DNA from: GW2011-AR5 sp041645025
Lineage (GTDB): Archaea > Aenigmatarchaeota > Aenigmatarchaeia > GW2011-AR5
Assembly: GCA_041645025.1 (NCBI GenBank)
Contig: JBAZQV010000010.1
Span: 1 to 25,437 of the forward strand
Direction: 5' to 3'
Length of the DNA: 25,437 nucleotides
The notes beneath the pieces are model-generated. The model saw only the letters and a list, made by a program, of their open reading frames with translations. It searched no databases and was not told the origin of the DNA. Positions 6,935-14,133 of this stretch are shown here, in pieces (the stretch's first letter is position 1; each line of letters opens with the position of its first letter). The position numbers were made by a program, and so were the translations under genes.

Positions 6935-8107
6935 CTATTTTCTTTTACCGAATGTTTTTTTCTCGGAATATAGCTTTTGCAATGCAAAGAGTGCAACTAC
7001 AGTTGTTATGAACGAGACAAAGACTACTGCGCTGTATATTTCCTGCGAAATCAGGCCGAGCGCCAGGCCGTGAAGCGCTATTATAAATGCTACTTCGCCG
7101 CGCGGCGACATGCCTATTCCAATTATTGTAGAATCTTTTCTATCGAATCCGCAGCGCTTGGCAGCCCAGCCGCATCCAACAAATTTAGTCAGGATAGCTA
7201 CAGCACTTAATGCAATAATCAGCAGTGGAACTGTCCATAAAGCAGAAAGCTCGACAGCAACGCCTATAGCTACAAAGAATACCGTGGCAAAGATCGCTTC
7301 AAGAAATTCGCCGCCGTGGCGCAGAAATTTTGTTGCCATGCTTCTTGACAGGGCTACGCCCGCTATGAACGCCCCTATTATAGCCTCCAGCCCGATGAAG
7401 TTTGCGACGAATGCAAAGCTGAATGCTATTCCTATTCCCAGCATGAATGTCAGCTGTGGCAACTCAACACGAAGCGAGCGGTCAAACCTGTCAAATATAT
7501 GAGGCAGTATCTTGCTTCCGGCAAGTCCGCCTATTGTTACAAAGCCTACAGCTGCGATAAGCGTCAGCCCGAGGCTGGCAACCGAGAAGCCACTGGCGAG
7601 TGAGCTGGCGAAGGATAATGCCAATAATCCCACTATATCGTCTACAACTGCTGCACCAAGCATTAATCTCGCTGTCGGTGTGCTTATTACGCCTATTTCC
7701 CTAAGCAGGGCAGCTGTCATTCCAATGCATGTGGCTACCAGAGTAGCACCTATAAATACCGCGTGTACAAAGTCAAGCCCAAAAAGAAAACTGACCAAAG
7801 TTCCTCCTATAAAAGGCAAAATACCTCCTATTGTACCAACAAGAAAAGCTTTCTTGTTATATATTTCCTTGATGTCCGTGTGGAGGCCTGCCATAAAAAG
7901 CAGAAATACGCTCCCGATTCTTGCCAGAGCTGATACGCTCTCGTTATACGAGACCCAGCCCAACAAGCTCGGCCCCAGAAGTATGCCGCTTAGAATAAGC
8001 CATATTTGCGAAGGCTGCTTCAGCTTATGTGATATGAAATAGGCAACAATAGCGAAAATCAGTATCAGACCGATAGAGTACATTATTGTCTGTTCAATCA
8101 ATGCCAT
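6935..8107 (-). CDS. CPA2-family Na+(K+)/H+ antiporter (Kef/NapA-like)
   Basis: 390 aa with about twelve hydrophobic helices and no cytoplasmic RCK or TrkA domain. It would exchange monovalent cations for protons across the cell membrane. The conserved GPSLLGWV and FLLFMAGL segments of the family are present, as is GAAVVDDIVGL with paired aspartates D156-D157, the form seen in electrogenic NapA-type members. MSPRGEVAFIIA near the C-terminus is the typical helix-11 signature. A TATA-like CTTTTTATTTG on the minus strand at about 8129-8139 lies about 27 bases before the ATG, fitting a leaderless mRNA. It converges on the P-type ATPase with 24 bases between. A partial copy of its C-terminus lies at 4007-4195. 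Confidence 0.92.
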   Translation of the reverse strand: MALIEQTIMYSIGLILIFAIVAYFISHKLKQPSQIWLILSGILLGPSLLGWVSYNESVSALARIGSVFLLFMAGLHTDIKEIYNKKAFLVGTIGGILPFIGGTLVSFLFGLDFVHAVFIGATLVATCIGMTAALLREIGVISTPTARLMLGAAVVDDIVGLLALSFASSLASGFSVASLGLTLIAAVGFVTIGGLAGSKILPHIFDRFDRSLRVELPQLTFMLGIGIAFSFAFVANFIGLEAIIGAFIAGVALSRSMATKFLRHGGEFLEAIFATVFFVAIGVAVELSALWTVPLLIIALSAVAILTKFVGCGWAAKRCGFDRKDSTIIGIGMSPRGEVAFIIALHGLALGLISQEIYSAVVFVSFITTVVALFALQKLYSEKKTFGKRK

Positions 8108-8146
8108 GATTAAATTATATAATTATCAAATAAAAAGCCCTTAGGC

Positions 8147-8392
8147 TCATAATTTTTCTATTTCGTAGCGAAATTTTTCCAGATGTTGTTTGCTGCTGAG
8201 TTCAGCAACAAGAGCGCCAAGGCGGCTTTCATCCGGAAAATCAAATTCAAGCCTTCTTTTCCTTGAATGGGTTGTGATGTGCCAGTGCGTTCCATATTCA
8301 CGCAGCATGAAACCCTCCATAACACCTTTTACAGTAAAGGCGAATGGGGGTTCATAACCACCGTCCTTTATGGTAAGTCTATAATGTCCCAT
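8147..8392 (-). CDS. Hypothetical 81-aa soluble protein
   Basis: I do not recognise a family. The product is a small mixed-charge protein with alternating beta-like stretches (HYRLTIKDGG, PFAFTVKGVMEGFMLREYG, HWHITTHSRKRRLEFDFP) and a C-terminal helix (LGALVAELSSKQHLEKFRYEIEKL). No membrane helix, cysteine pair or signal peptide is present. A TATA-like TTTATAAG on the minus strand near 8413-8425 sits about 27 bases before the ATG, which supports a real leaderless gene. It is divergent from the PAP2-like gene. Confidence 0.7.
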   Translation of the reverse strand: MGHYRLTIKDGGYEPPFAFTVKGVMEGFMLREYGTHWHITTHSRKRRLEFDFPDESRLGALVAELSSKQHLEKFRYEIEKL

Positions 8393-8432
8393 GAAAACAC
8401 GAATTAAAGCAATTCTTATAAAGAGAATTCAG

Positions 8433-8440
8433 TATAAAAA
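8433..8440 (+). promoter_or_regulatory. TATA-like box upstream of the PAP2-like gene
   Basis: TATAAAAA. Transcription would begin near 8460, giving a leader of about 125 bases, long for this genome. Confidence 0.45.
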
Positions 8441-8460
8441 CATTGCGTAAAAATTAATCT

Positions 8461-8585
8461 GCATCAACAACCACCGTCTAAAAGCTGTGGTATGTTAAAG
8501 TTAATAAAATATTATTTAACGGTGGTTGGGGATACCAGGATACCACTGGTTTCTTCACCATCTGAAAATAGGTGGCATCCGGAGT
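8461..8585 (+). promoter_or_regulatory. Structured 5' leader of the PAP2-like gene
   Basis: CAACCACCGT (8468-8477) pairs perfectly with ACGGTGGTTG (8519-8528). ACCAG (8534-8538) can pair with CTGGT (8546-8550). GGATACCAC (8538-8546) can pair with GTGGCATCC (8572-8580) with one mismatch, covering the likely ribosome binding site AGGTGG (8570-8575). CACC (8556-8559) and CCACC (8471-8475) are other partners for the same GGTGG. Several of these pairings exclude each other, as in a switch. Confidence 0.5.
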
Positions 8586-9047
8586 ATGAAGCTTGATTTC
8601 AGAAAAACTGTGCGTGAAGTTTTTGCCGTTATTATGAGAGACATTAGTGCATATGGCGGTTTTCCTTTTTATGGCATGATGATTATTGCATTTTTTCTTC
8701 TGGGCGAACTTGACTTTACATACAATCTTGTCGTTTCCCTGATAGCTGTCACAATTGTTGTTGCTCTGGTGCGATTGTCCTATTTCAAGCCACGGCCAGG
8801 CATGGAAAGAAAGAAGTATGCTACGCTATATGCGAGGATAGACAATTCGTCTTTTCCAAGCATACACGCAGCCAGGGCTGTAATGATTTCCATGGCACTT
8901 TTCAGCAAGTTTAATGCGCTCTTGCCGTTATTGGCCTTAATGACAATCCTTGTGCTTATGACACGAATATACTTTAAACGGCACGATACTATTGACTTGG
9001 CAGTCGGAATTATTATAGGAATAGCGCTTGCTGTATTTTTCTTCTGA
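8586..9047 (+). CDS. PAP2-family membrane phosphatase
   Basis: 153 aa from ATG 8586 (AGGTGG at 8570-8575 is the likely ribosome binding site; a TTG at 8526 would read through the leader hairpins). The PAP2 superfamily removes phosphate from lipid phosphates at the membrane. All three signature motifs can be seen: RLSYFKPRP (motif 1, with arginine in place of the usual first lysine), PSIHAAR (motif 2, PSGH in most members, with the catalytic histidine kept) and TRIYFKRHDTIDLAVG (motif 3, with the nucleophilic histidine and its aspartate). Four or five membrane helices surround them. A possible role is polyprenyl-phosphate recycling or archaeal lipid synthesis; the substrate cannot be told from sequence. 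The PQ-loop gene follows 37 bases later. Confidence 0.85.
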   Translation: MKLDFRKTVREVFAVIMRDISAYGGFPFYGMMIIAFFLLGELDFTYNLVVSLIAVTIVVALVRLSYFKPRPGMERKKYATLYARIDNSSFPSIHAARAVMISMALFSKFNALLPLLALMTILVLMTRIYFKRHDTIDLAVGIIIGIALAVFFF

Positions 9048-9084
9048 CTTTTTCTATATATACGAAGCGAAGAAATATAATTTT

Positions 9085-9435
9085 ATGGTTCAACCTAACG
9101 CTATTCATCATATTCATAAAAGAGAAAGAGTTCATAGAAAACAAAAAAATCTCAAACCTTATCCTAGTAAAAACAAATGGATAAGCTTGCTTGACAGGCT
9201 GCTCATAGCAGTTGCGATTTTGGGCCCCCTGATGACTTTACCACAGATTTTTCAGATATTTGTTGAGAAAACCGCAGCTGGGGTTTCAATAGTTTCATGG
9301 ACGATGTTCATGCTGATAGCAATTCCGTGGATTATTTATGGTATTGTACACAAGGAGAAACCCATCATAATATCTTTTGTACTGAATCTTCTGGTAAATG
9401 CTGCTGTTGTAATAGGAATTTTAATATACAGCTAA
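9085..9435 (+). CDS. PQ-loop / SemiSWEET-like small membrane protein
   Basis: 116 aa from ATG 9085. About 35 residues of basic, soluble N-terminus (HHIHKRERVHRKQKN) precede three membrane helices. The first carries the PQ motif (LGPLMTLPQIFQIF) followed by VEKTAAGVSIVSWTMFMLIA, the pattern of the MtN3/SemiSWEET family, in which two three-helix units form a transporter for sugars or other small solutes. The basic N-terminal extension is unusual. A TATA-like CTATATATA at 9053-9061 lies about 27 bases upstream, fitting a leaderless start; the longer frame from 9028 overlaps the previous gene and is rejected. The substrate is unknown. Confidence 0.85.
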   Translation: MVQPNAIHHIHKRERVHRKQKNLKPYPSKNKWISLLDRLLIAVAILGPLMTLPQIFQIFVEKTAAGVSIVSWTMFMLIAIPWIIYGIVHKEKPIIISFVLNLLVNAAVVIGILIYS

Positions 9436-9452
9436 ATTTCAAAGAAAGTATC

Positions 9453-9752
9453 TTACTTGTATTCACGCCATGTGTGCTTGCATTTTGTGCATTTGAAGAA
9501 CTGGGTGGGCGGCTCGTCTCCGCTGCGCGTCTGGATGAGCCAGTAATAAGCTATTGTATTCTTGCATTTTTTGCATTCCTTGTTAGTTTTTGGTAAATCT
9601 GGCTTATTGTCTTCTATTACAACAATATTTTCCTGTGTGGTTTTTGTGGTTATTTTAACATTTACTTTTTTGTTTGTCTTCTTTCCACAGCTTCTGCAGA
9701 CATAGGATGAACTGCCTGGTACAATCATTCCGCCACATTCACAAAAATCCAT
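9453..9752 (-). CDS. Transcription factor S (TFS), paralog 1
   Basis: 99 aa from the ATG at 9752, chosen because the N-terminal zinc ribbon begins there and ACGAGG lies 7 bases before it. TFS helps stalled archaeal RNA polymerase cut back its transcript, like eukaryotic TFIIS. The N-terminal ribbon has FCECGG and YVCRSCG; the first pair is C-x-C, not the usual C-x2-C. The C-terminal ribbon has ECKKCKNTIAYYWLIQTRS and the acidic hairpin SGDEPP, whose Asp-Glu pair enters the polymerase active site, then FFKCTKCKHTW. The Asp-Glu pair is intact, so cleavage activity is expected. A second paralog lies at 12841-13248 in the opposite orientation. Confidence 0.92.
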   Translation of the reverse strand: MDFCECGGMIVPGSSSYVCRSCGKKTNKKVNVKITTKTTQENIVVIEDNKPDLPKTNKECKKCKNTIAYYWLIQTRSGDEPPTQFFKCTKCKHTWREYK

Positions 9753-9803
9753 GTTAATTCCTCGTTTTGATAGCAATGACCTTGTGAAGAATAATTTAAA
9801 TAG

Positions 9804-10673
9804 TTATTTTTTATTAGTCTTCTTTGATTTTTTTCTAGTGCTTAGAAAATGATATAACAAAAACAATAGACCTACAATAAACAACAGAGCCCCGTATAGT
9901 AGTATGGTGCCAGCGACTCCTGCGGCAATATCCTTGAAAATTATGGATAGCTGGTTCTCTGCTATGTTAATAATGTTTCCCAATACAAGAGGCAGTAGAT
10001 AACCTATTATCATCACAATCACCCCGCAAACCAGTAGACTCGCGCCTAGCCATTTAGCAAGTCCGTGATTGCGTGCAAGAAGTATCAATAATGCAATAAG
10101 TATTATGGAAAACAGGAGAAGTGTGAAAATCAGGTTCTGGAATAATTTTATAATTTGCCTTAGGCTGTCAAGCTGATCCTTTATTTGCGGCGCAAACTGG
10201 GACAAATCGATTTTAGACATGTCTGCTAGATTAACGCTGCTTTGGCTCAGCGTATAATCAACCAATTGCATGATTGTCATGCCAGGAGGTCTACAGTTTG
10301 GCAGCGACATTCCTGCCTGGCATGCAGGAAGATTACTCATTTGAGATGCAAGATAAGACCTTATTGAGTCTTGGTTTATACTTAGCTTCAGGTTAAGTTC
10401 GTTTGTTTCGGAACGCAGGTAAGAAAAAATGTTTGACAGAAGTGTATTAATGCCTGATTTTATTTCTTCTTTTGTTATTGTTCCCTGCGGAAATCCTGTC
10501 TGTTGCAGAATTTTTTCCTGTGCAATATCATAGAGGTTATTTTTTTCGAAAGTTTTTTCGTAAATTCCTGGATAAAGCAGTTCATTGGCGCTTATCCCGA
10601 TCGTCACTACGGAAAGCGATACTATAAGCAGTGCTGAAATCACAACAAGGGCTAGTGATCTTAGTAAAGTCAT
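9804..10673 (-). CDS. Four-helix membrane protein with extracytoplasmic domain
   Basis: 289 aa from the ATG at 10673. An in-frame ATG at 10715 would leave only 9 bases to the divergent dph2 start and cover the shared TATA-like box, so the shorter form is preferred. Layout: a membrane helix at residues 4-25, a soluble region of about 160 residues containing two cysteines (LPACQAG and LPNCRPP), then three helices (about 180-200, 205-230 and 250-275) and a lysine-rich tail (STRKKSKKTNKK). The soluble part is probably outside the cell, where the two cysteines may form a disulfide. I do not recognise a named family with confidence; similar single-copy proteins of unknown function occur in other prokaryotes. 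Confidence 0.75.
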   Translation of the reverse strand: MTLLRSLALVVISALLIVSLSVVTIGISANELLYPGIYEKTFEKNNLYDIAQEKILQQTGFPQGTITKEEIKSGINTLLSNIFSYLRSETNELNLKLSINQDSIRSYLASQMSNLPACQAGMSLPNCRPPGMTIMQLVDYTLSQSSVNLADMSKIDLSQFAPQIKDQLDSLRQIIKLFQNLIFTLLLFSIILIALLILLARNHGLAKWLGASLLVCGVIVMIIGYLLPLVLGNIINIAENQLSIIFKDIAAGVAGTILLYGALLFIVGLLFLLYHFLSTRKKSKKTNKK

Positions 10674-10694
10674 TATTATTATTGAGGCGTTAAG

Positions 10695-10709
10695 CTTAAG
10701 AATAAAAAG
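10695..10709. promoter_or_regulatory. Possible shared TATA region, dph2 and membrane protein
   Basis: CTTAAGAATAAAAAG. It lies about 27 bases before the dph2 ATG (10725) on the plus strand and about 25-30 bases before the ATG at 10673 on the minus strand, where it reads TTTTTATTCTTAAG. One A/T-rich site could serve both leaderless genes. Confidence 0.35.
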
Positions 10710-10724
10710 ATTCATTTTTGGTAG

Positions 10725-11612
10725 ATGCAGACAGATAGTCTTGTTGCTGAAATCAAGAAAACAGGAGTAAAGCGTATTATGATTCAGGCTCCTGCTGGGT
10801 TAAACATTAAATTAGCTGAAATACTTGCTAAGCTCGAAGAAAACGGCATAACAGCTTTGGCGTCTGTTAGCCCCTCCTATGGCGCTTGTGACCTAGCGGA
10901 TGAGGAAGCAAAACAGCTTGGATGTGAACTGCTTGTTCATATAGGTCATAGCAAATTCTATCGCGATTTTTCCACACGGGTCCCGGTTCTTTATTTTCCA
11001 TGGATTGTTGAGCTAAAGCTAGGCAATATTGATTTTTCACTTATTGAGGAGGAGAGAATAGGCCTTCTTTCTACTATACAACATGTTAATGCTCTGCATG
11101 AGTTGAAGGCGATGCTCGAGGAGGGGGGTAAGAAAGCTGTAATAGGCGGACAGATACTGGGATGCTGGTTTCTCAACGCAGAGAAGATTGCAGATGATGT
11201 GGACGCGTTTCTTTATCTTGGATCAGGCAAGTTTCATCCTCTTGGCCTAAAAAACAAGAAGACTTATGTTCTCGATGTTGAAAAAATGTCTATAGAAATT
11301 GTGGACAGAACTGATATAGAAAAGAGACGCTATGCTAATATTTACAATGCGAAAGACGCGAAGACATTTGCCATACTCACTACGACGAAGAAAGGCCAGT
11401 TTGAGATGCTGGCAAGGGCCGAGGATGTAAGAAAGCAGCTGGAGGAAAACGGCCGTAACGCATTTATTCTTATTATGCACGAAATAAACGACACTTCCTT
11501 AATGGGCATTCGGGCCGATGCTTTTGTGAACACTGCATGCCCGAGGATAGTGGAAGACCACTTCTCCAAACCTATCTTGAACCCCGAGGATCTAAAAGAA
11601 GTGTTTAATTGA
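10725..11612 (+). CDS. dph2: Diphthamide biosynthesis protein Dph2
   Basis: 295 aa. Archaeal Dph2 is a homodimeric [4Fe-4S] enzyme that moves the aminocarboxypropyl group of S-adenosylmethionine onto a histidine of elongation factor 2, the first step to diphthamide. The three cysteines that hold the cluster, one per domain, are present: C55 (SYGACDLAD), C147 (GGQILGCWFLNA) and C272 (VNTACPRIVED). Spacing agrees with characterised archaeal enzymes. The protein is somewhat short for the family but complete. A TATA-like region at 10695-10709 suggests a leaderless mRNA. rpoL follows 71 bases later in the same direction. Confidence 0.95.
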   Translation: MQTDSLVAEIKKTGVKRIMIQAPAGLNIKLAEILAKLEENGITALASVSPSYGACDLADEEAKQLGCELLVHIGHSKFYRDFSTRVPVLYFPWIVELKLGNIDFSLIEEERIGLLSTIQHVNALHELKAMLEEGGKKAVIGGQILGCWFLNAEKIADDVDAFLYLGSGKFHPLGLKNKKTYVLDVEKMSIEIVDRTDIEKRRYANIYNAKDAKTFAILTTTKKGQFEMLARAEDVRKQLEENGRNAFILIMHEINDTSLMGIRADAFVNTACPRIVEDHFSKPILNPEDLKEVFN

Positions 11613-11683
11613 GCAAAAATTTTGGATAATTCGAACATTAACGCTGTTTAAAAATCTTTCTATTCAATAAACATCTGATATCC

Positions 11684-11950
11684 ATGAAAATAGAAGTTCT
11701 TGAAAATGAAAAAGATACACTCAAAATTGAGATTCATGCCAATACAACCCTGGTTAGTCTTATAAATGAGAACCTATGGCAACAGAAGGGCATAGACATG
11801 GCGGCATTCAAGACTGATCATCCTTATCTTTCAAAGCCGATACTTATTGTAAAATCCAAGAATCCGAAAAAAGCCCTCTTGGACGCAACTGAGCAGGTTA
11901 TTGACGACGTGAAAGACCTCAGAAAGAAGTTGCAGACTGAACTAAAATAG
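11684..11950 (+). CDS. rpoL: DNA-directed RNA polymerase subunit L
   Basis: 88 aa, the family's usual length. Subunit L is the archaeal Rpb11 homolog and pairs with subunit D to start RNA polymerase assembly. The diagnostic stretch HANTTLVSLINENLW is followed by AFKTDHPYLSKPILIVKSKN, matching the conserved dimerisation core with its T-L-N-L and HP motifs. The C-terminal helix is KALLDATEQVIDDVKDLRKK. A TATA-like TGTTTAAAAATC lies at 11645-11656. Proximity to dph2 is seen in several archaea. Confidence 0.95.
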   Translation: MKIEVLENEKDTLKIEIHANTTLVSLINENLWQQKGIDMAAFKTDHPYLSKPILIVKSKNPKKALLDATEQVIDDVKDLRKKLQTELK

Positions 11951-12044
11951 TTTTTTATTCTCCCTAACCAAATGATTAGCAACGGGATTTCTGTAAGTAT
12001 TTATCAGAGCCTCTAAATTTTTTGCAAATATACTCAGTGATTGA

Positions 12045-12590
12045 ATGAAACGAAAAATCAAGAAAGAAAGCGGATGGAAACGTGAAATACTTGAGATTGT
12101 AATTGCCTTTTTTATAGCATGGCTTGCTTATCAGGGTCTTTCAGTTGTCATGGGCACATCACTGCCTATTGTATCTGTTGTTTCGGATTCAATGTATCAT
12201 AAAAACCATTTTGATGTGTGGTGGTCTGGCAGTGGCCAGTACTATGACCAATATGGGATAGACAAGGGTACATTCAAAACTTTTAAGAACGTAAACGGGC
12301 TTTCGCGCGGTGATTTGCTGTTGATTGAGAAGCCGGATAACCTGAAAATCGGCGATATCCTTATCTATCGTTGCAGTGCAACCTGGTCTTGCAGTTATGC
12401 CAGATCCGGCGAACTTATTATTATTCATAGGCTGATTGGAATTGATACGAAAGGGAATTATATTGTAAAAGGCGACAACAATGCCGTGCCTGATGGACCT
12501 GTTGCTAAAGAATATATTTTAGGGAAAGCTGTCCTTGCGGTCCCGATCCTCGGGTATCCCCGCCTTTTGCTGCATCTATTTGGTGTATGA
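12045..12590 (+). CDS. Signal peptidase I, archaeal/ER type (S26B)
   Basis: 181 aa. It cuts signal peptides from secreted proteins at the outer face of the membrane. One N-terminal helix (residues about 14-37) anchors it. The catalytic serine is S49 in VVSDSMYH. Box D has IIIHRLIGI with H128, the histidine that replaces the bacterial lysine, and box E has VKGDNNAVPD with the conserved aspartate D144. The S26B Ser-His-Asp arrangement is therefore complete. An insertion rich in aromatic residues (HFDVWWSGSGQYYDQYG) follows box B, as in other archaeal members. Two cysteines (YRC and WSC) may form a disulfide. It would process the subtilase at 21075 and other surface proteins of this window. Confidence 0.93.
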   Translation: MKRKIKKESGWKREILEIVIAFFIAWLAYQGLSVVMGTSLPIVSVVSDSMYHKNHFDVWWSGSGQYYDQYGIDKGTFKTFKNVNGLSRGDLLLIEKPDNLKIGDILIYRCSATWSCSYARSGELIIIHRLIGIDTKGNYIVKGDNNAVPDGPVAKEYILGKAVLAVPILGYPRLLLHLFGV

Positions 12591-12623
12591 CGTTTTACTG
12601 ACATCATATCTTCTTTGTATACA

Positions 12624-12680
12624 TGCGGTTGAAACCGCAGGTTTGCGAGAAGATGGGATCCCAGATTCTTTGCAGAAAAG
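12624..12680. repeat. Two hairpins downstream of signal peptidase
   Basis: TGCGGTT/AACCGCA (12624-12630/12633-12639) is perfect with a 2-base centre. It is followed by an imperfect hairpin centred on the palindrome TGGGATCCCA (about 12654-12663), flanked by GCGAGAAGA and GATTCTTTGC. They may end transcription of the signal peptidase gene or belong to the wider family of intergenic hairpins in this window. Confidence 0.5.
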
Positions 12681-12759
12681 TCGTGTGTTTTCAATGAATC
12701 TAAGATAAAATGTAACTATTGTCACTCATTTTTTGGAAAATAACGCCCAGGAAGTCACA

Positions 12760-12834
12760 CCCGATTTCGAACTATTTTGTAACGTATTAAAAGGTTATAC
12801 CCTAATTTAATAGACACCAAAGGTGCGAATCGGG
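12760..12834 (+). promoter_or_regulatory. Possible long-range stem before TFS paralog 2
   Basis: CCCGATTTCG (12760-12769) can pair with CGAATCGGG (12826-12834) with one bulged base, overlapping the GGGGA site before the ATG. It would matter only if transcription starts upstream of 12760, which is not shown; a TATA-like CCTAATTTAATAG at about 12801-12813 instead favours a start inside the loop. Confidence 0.25.
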
Positions 12835-12840
12835 GATTTT

Positions 12841-13248
12841 ATGGCAAAAAAGAAGAAAACAGCGCCAAAGAAACAAAAGAGTGTAAACGCTAAGCGTGAA
12901 CATGTTCAAAAATCGAAATCTTCATCTATCGAGTTCTGCGGCAAATGCGGATCAATAATGGTGCCTATAAAGAAGGGTAAGACTTCTTACATAAAATGCA
13001 GAAGTTGTGGCCGCGAAATACGCAAAGAAATAAAGAGCCTTAAGATAGTTGAGAAAAAGTCGACATCCAAAAGCGTCATTGTTATAGAAAAGAATACAGT
13101 CTTGCTTCCTTTAACAGACAAAGAGTGCCCGAAATGTGAGAATAAAAGGGCTTACTGGTGGCTGCAGCAAACACGCTCTGCGGACGAGCCTCCTACACAG
13201 TTCTTCAGGTGTGAAAAATGCAAATACACTTGGCGGGAATACAGGTAA
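12841..13248 (+). CDS. Transcription factor S (TFS), paralog 2, lysine-rich N-terminus
   Basis: 135 aa from ATG 12841 (a GTG at 12823 would add six residues). The first 35 residues are a lysine-rich extension (AKKKKTAPKKQK...) absent from paralog 1 and from typical TFS. Then come an N-terminal zinc ribbon with two C-x2-C pairs (FCGKCGS and IKCRSCG) and a C-terminal ribbon (ECPKCENKRAYWW, FFRCEKCKYTW) with the acidic tip SADEPP intact. In the last 26 residues shared with paralog 1, 21 are identical. Transcript cleavage activity is expected. The basic tail could bind nucleic acid or ribosomes; this is inference. It opens the plus-strand pair with the hydrolase 33 bases downstream. Confidence 0.92.
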   Translation: MAKKKKTAPKKQKSVNAKREHVQKSKSSSIEFCGKCGSIMVPIKKGKTSYIKCRSCGREIRKEIKSLKIVEKKSTSKSVIVIEKNTVLLPLTDKECPKCENKRAYWWLQQTRSADEPPTQFFRCEKCKYTWREYR

Positions 13249-13281
13249 TCCTTTATAAACCATCAGTCGCTTATTCTATAA

Positions 13282-14133
13282 ATGAGCTTTCCTATAGTTG
13301 AAGTTAAGACAAAAAACCAAACCATCCTTCATGGCATGCTTCTTGATGGACACAGCAAATCAATCCTGATATTTGTTCACGGAACTGCCAGCAACTTTTA
13401 CGAAAACTATTTTATGAAATTCGTTTCAGAGTCATTGATAAGCAAGAAGATATCTATTCTATTGACTAACAATAGCGGAAGCGAAGTCCTAAAGGCTTAT
13501 CCACCGTCAGGCGCTGCGATGGAAAATTTTGAGGATTGTGTGGTTGATATCGATGCATGGATCAAATTTGCACTCTCGAAAGGGTATGAAAAAATAATTC
13601 TCACGGGACATAGCATCGGAACAGAGAAAATCGTTTATTATATGAATAAAGGAAGGTACACAAACAAAGTCAAAGCTGTTATACTTCTCGGTTTTGCAGA
13701 TTCATATGGCAACCAGATGAAATATATCAAAGGGAAAAATAATTTAATGTTTGAAGCGGCAGAATTTGTTAAAGAAGGCAAGGGCAATTTTTTCCTGACT
13801 TCTGACTGGCTTTCGCATTCTGGTATGCTTCCAAAGTCTGCAAAATCATACATAAATTTCTTCAGACGCAATTCTGAGCTCTCGAAGGCTTTTCCATTTC
13901 ATAGCAGCAAGCTGAAAATGTACAGCAATATATCTGTTCCTATACTAGCTATTATCGGCGATACTCATGAATATACTTTTATACCGATTAAGGATGCGAT
14001 TAAGCTTCTTGAAAGAGAGAACCCGCTTATTGAATGTTACCAGATTAAAAATTGCGGTCATGATTTCGAAGGAAAAGAAGTGCAATTGACAAAAATTATA
14101 ACAAAATTTCTATCTAAAGTTAACAAAGTTTAG
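13282..14133 (+). CDS. Alpha/beta hydrolase
   Basis: 283 aa. The fold is shown by the strand-turn ILIFVHGTASNF (oxyanion region), the nucleophile elbow LTGHSIGTEK with the serine, the acid strand PILAIIGDTHEY and the final histidine in KNCGHDFEG. A lid-like stretch (about residues 150-210) contains GNFFLTSDWLSHSGMLP. It resembles the DUF1749-like or lysophospholipase-like hydrolases of unknown substrate. A TTTATAAA box at 13253-13260, 26 bases before the ATG, points to a leaderless mRNA. Its last four bases overlap the end of the convergent helicase gene. Confidence 0.85.
   Translation: MSFPIVEVKTKNQTILHGMLLDGHSKSILIFVHGTASNFYENYFMKFVSESLISKKISILLTNNSGSEVLKAYPPSGAAMENFEDCVVDIDAWIKFALSKGYEKIILTGHSIGTEKIVYYMNKGRYTNKVKAVILLGFADSYGNQMKYIKGKNNLMFEAAEFVKEGKGNFFLTSDWLSHSGMLPKSAKSYINFFRRNSELSKAFPFHSSKLKMYSNISVPILAIIGDTHEYTFIPIKDAIKLLERENPLIECYQIKNCGHDFEGKEVQLTKIITKFLSKVNKV

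Noticed and set aside
7110..8042. Long plus-strand frames opposite the antiporter
   Set aside because: Their products are low-complexity and proline/threonine-rich without motifs, and the minus strand encodes a complete antiporter.
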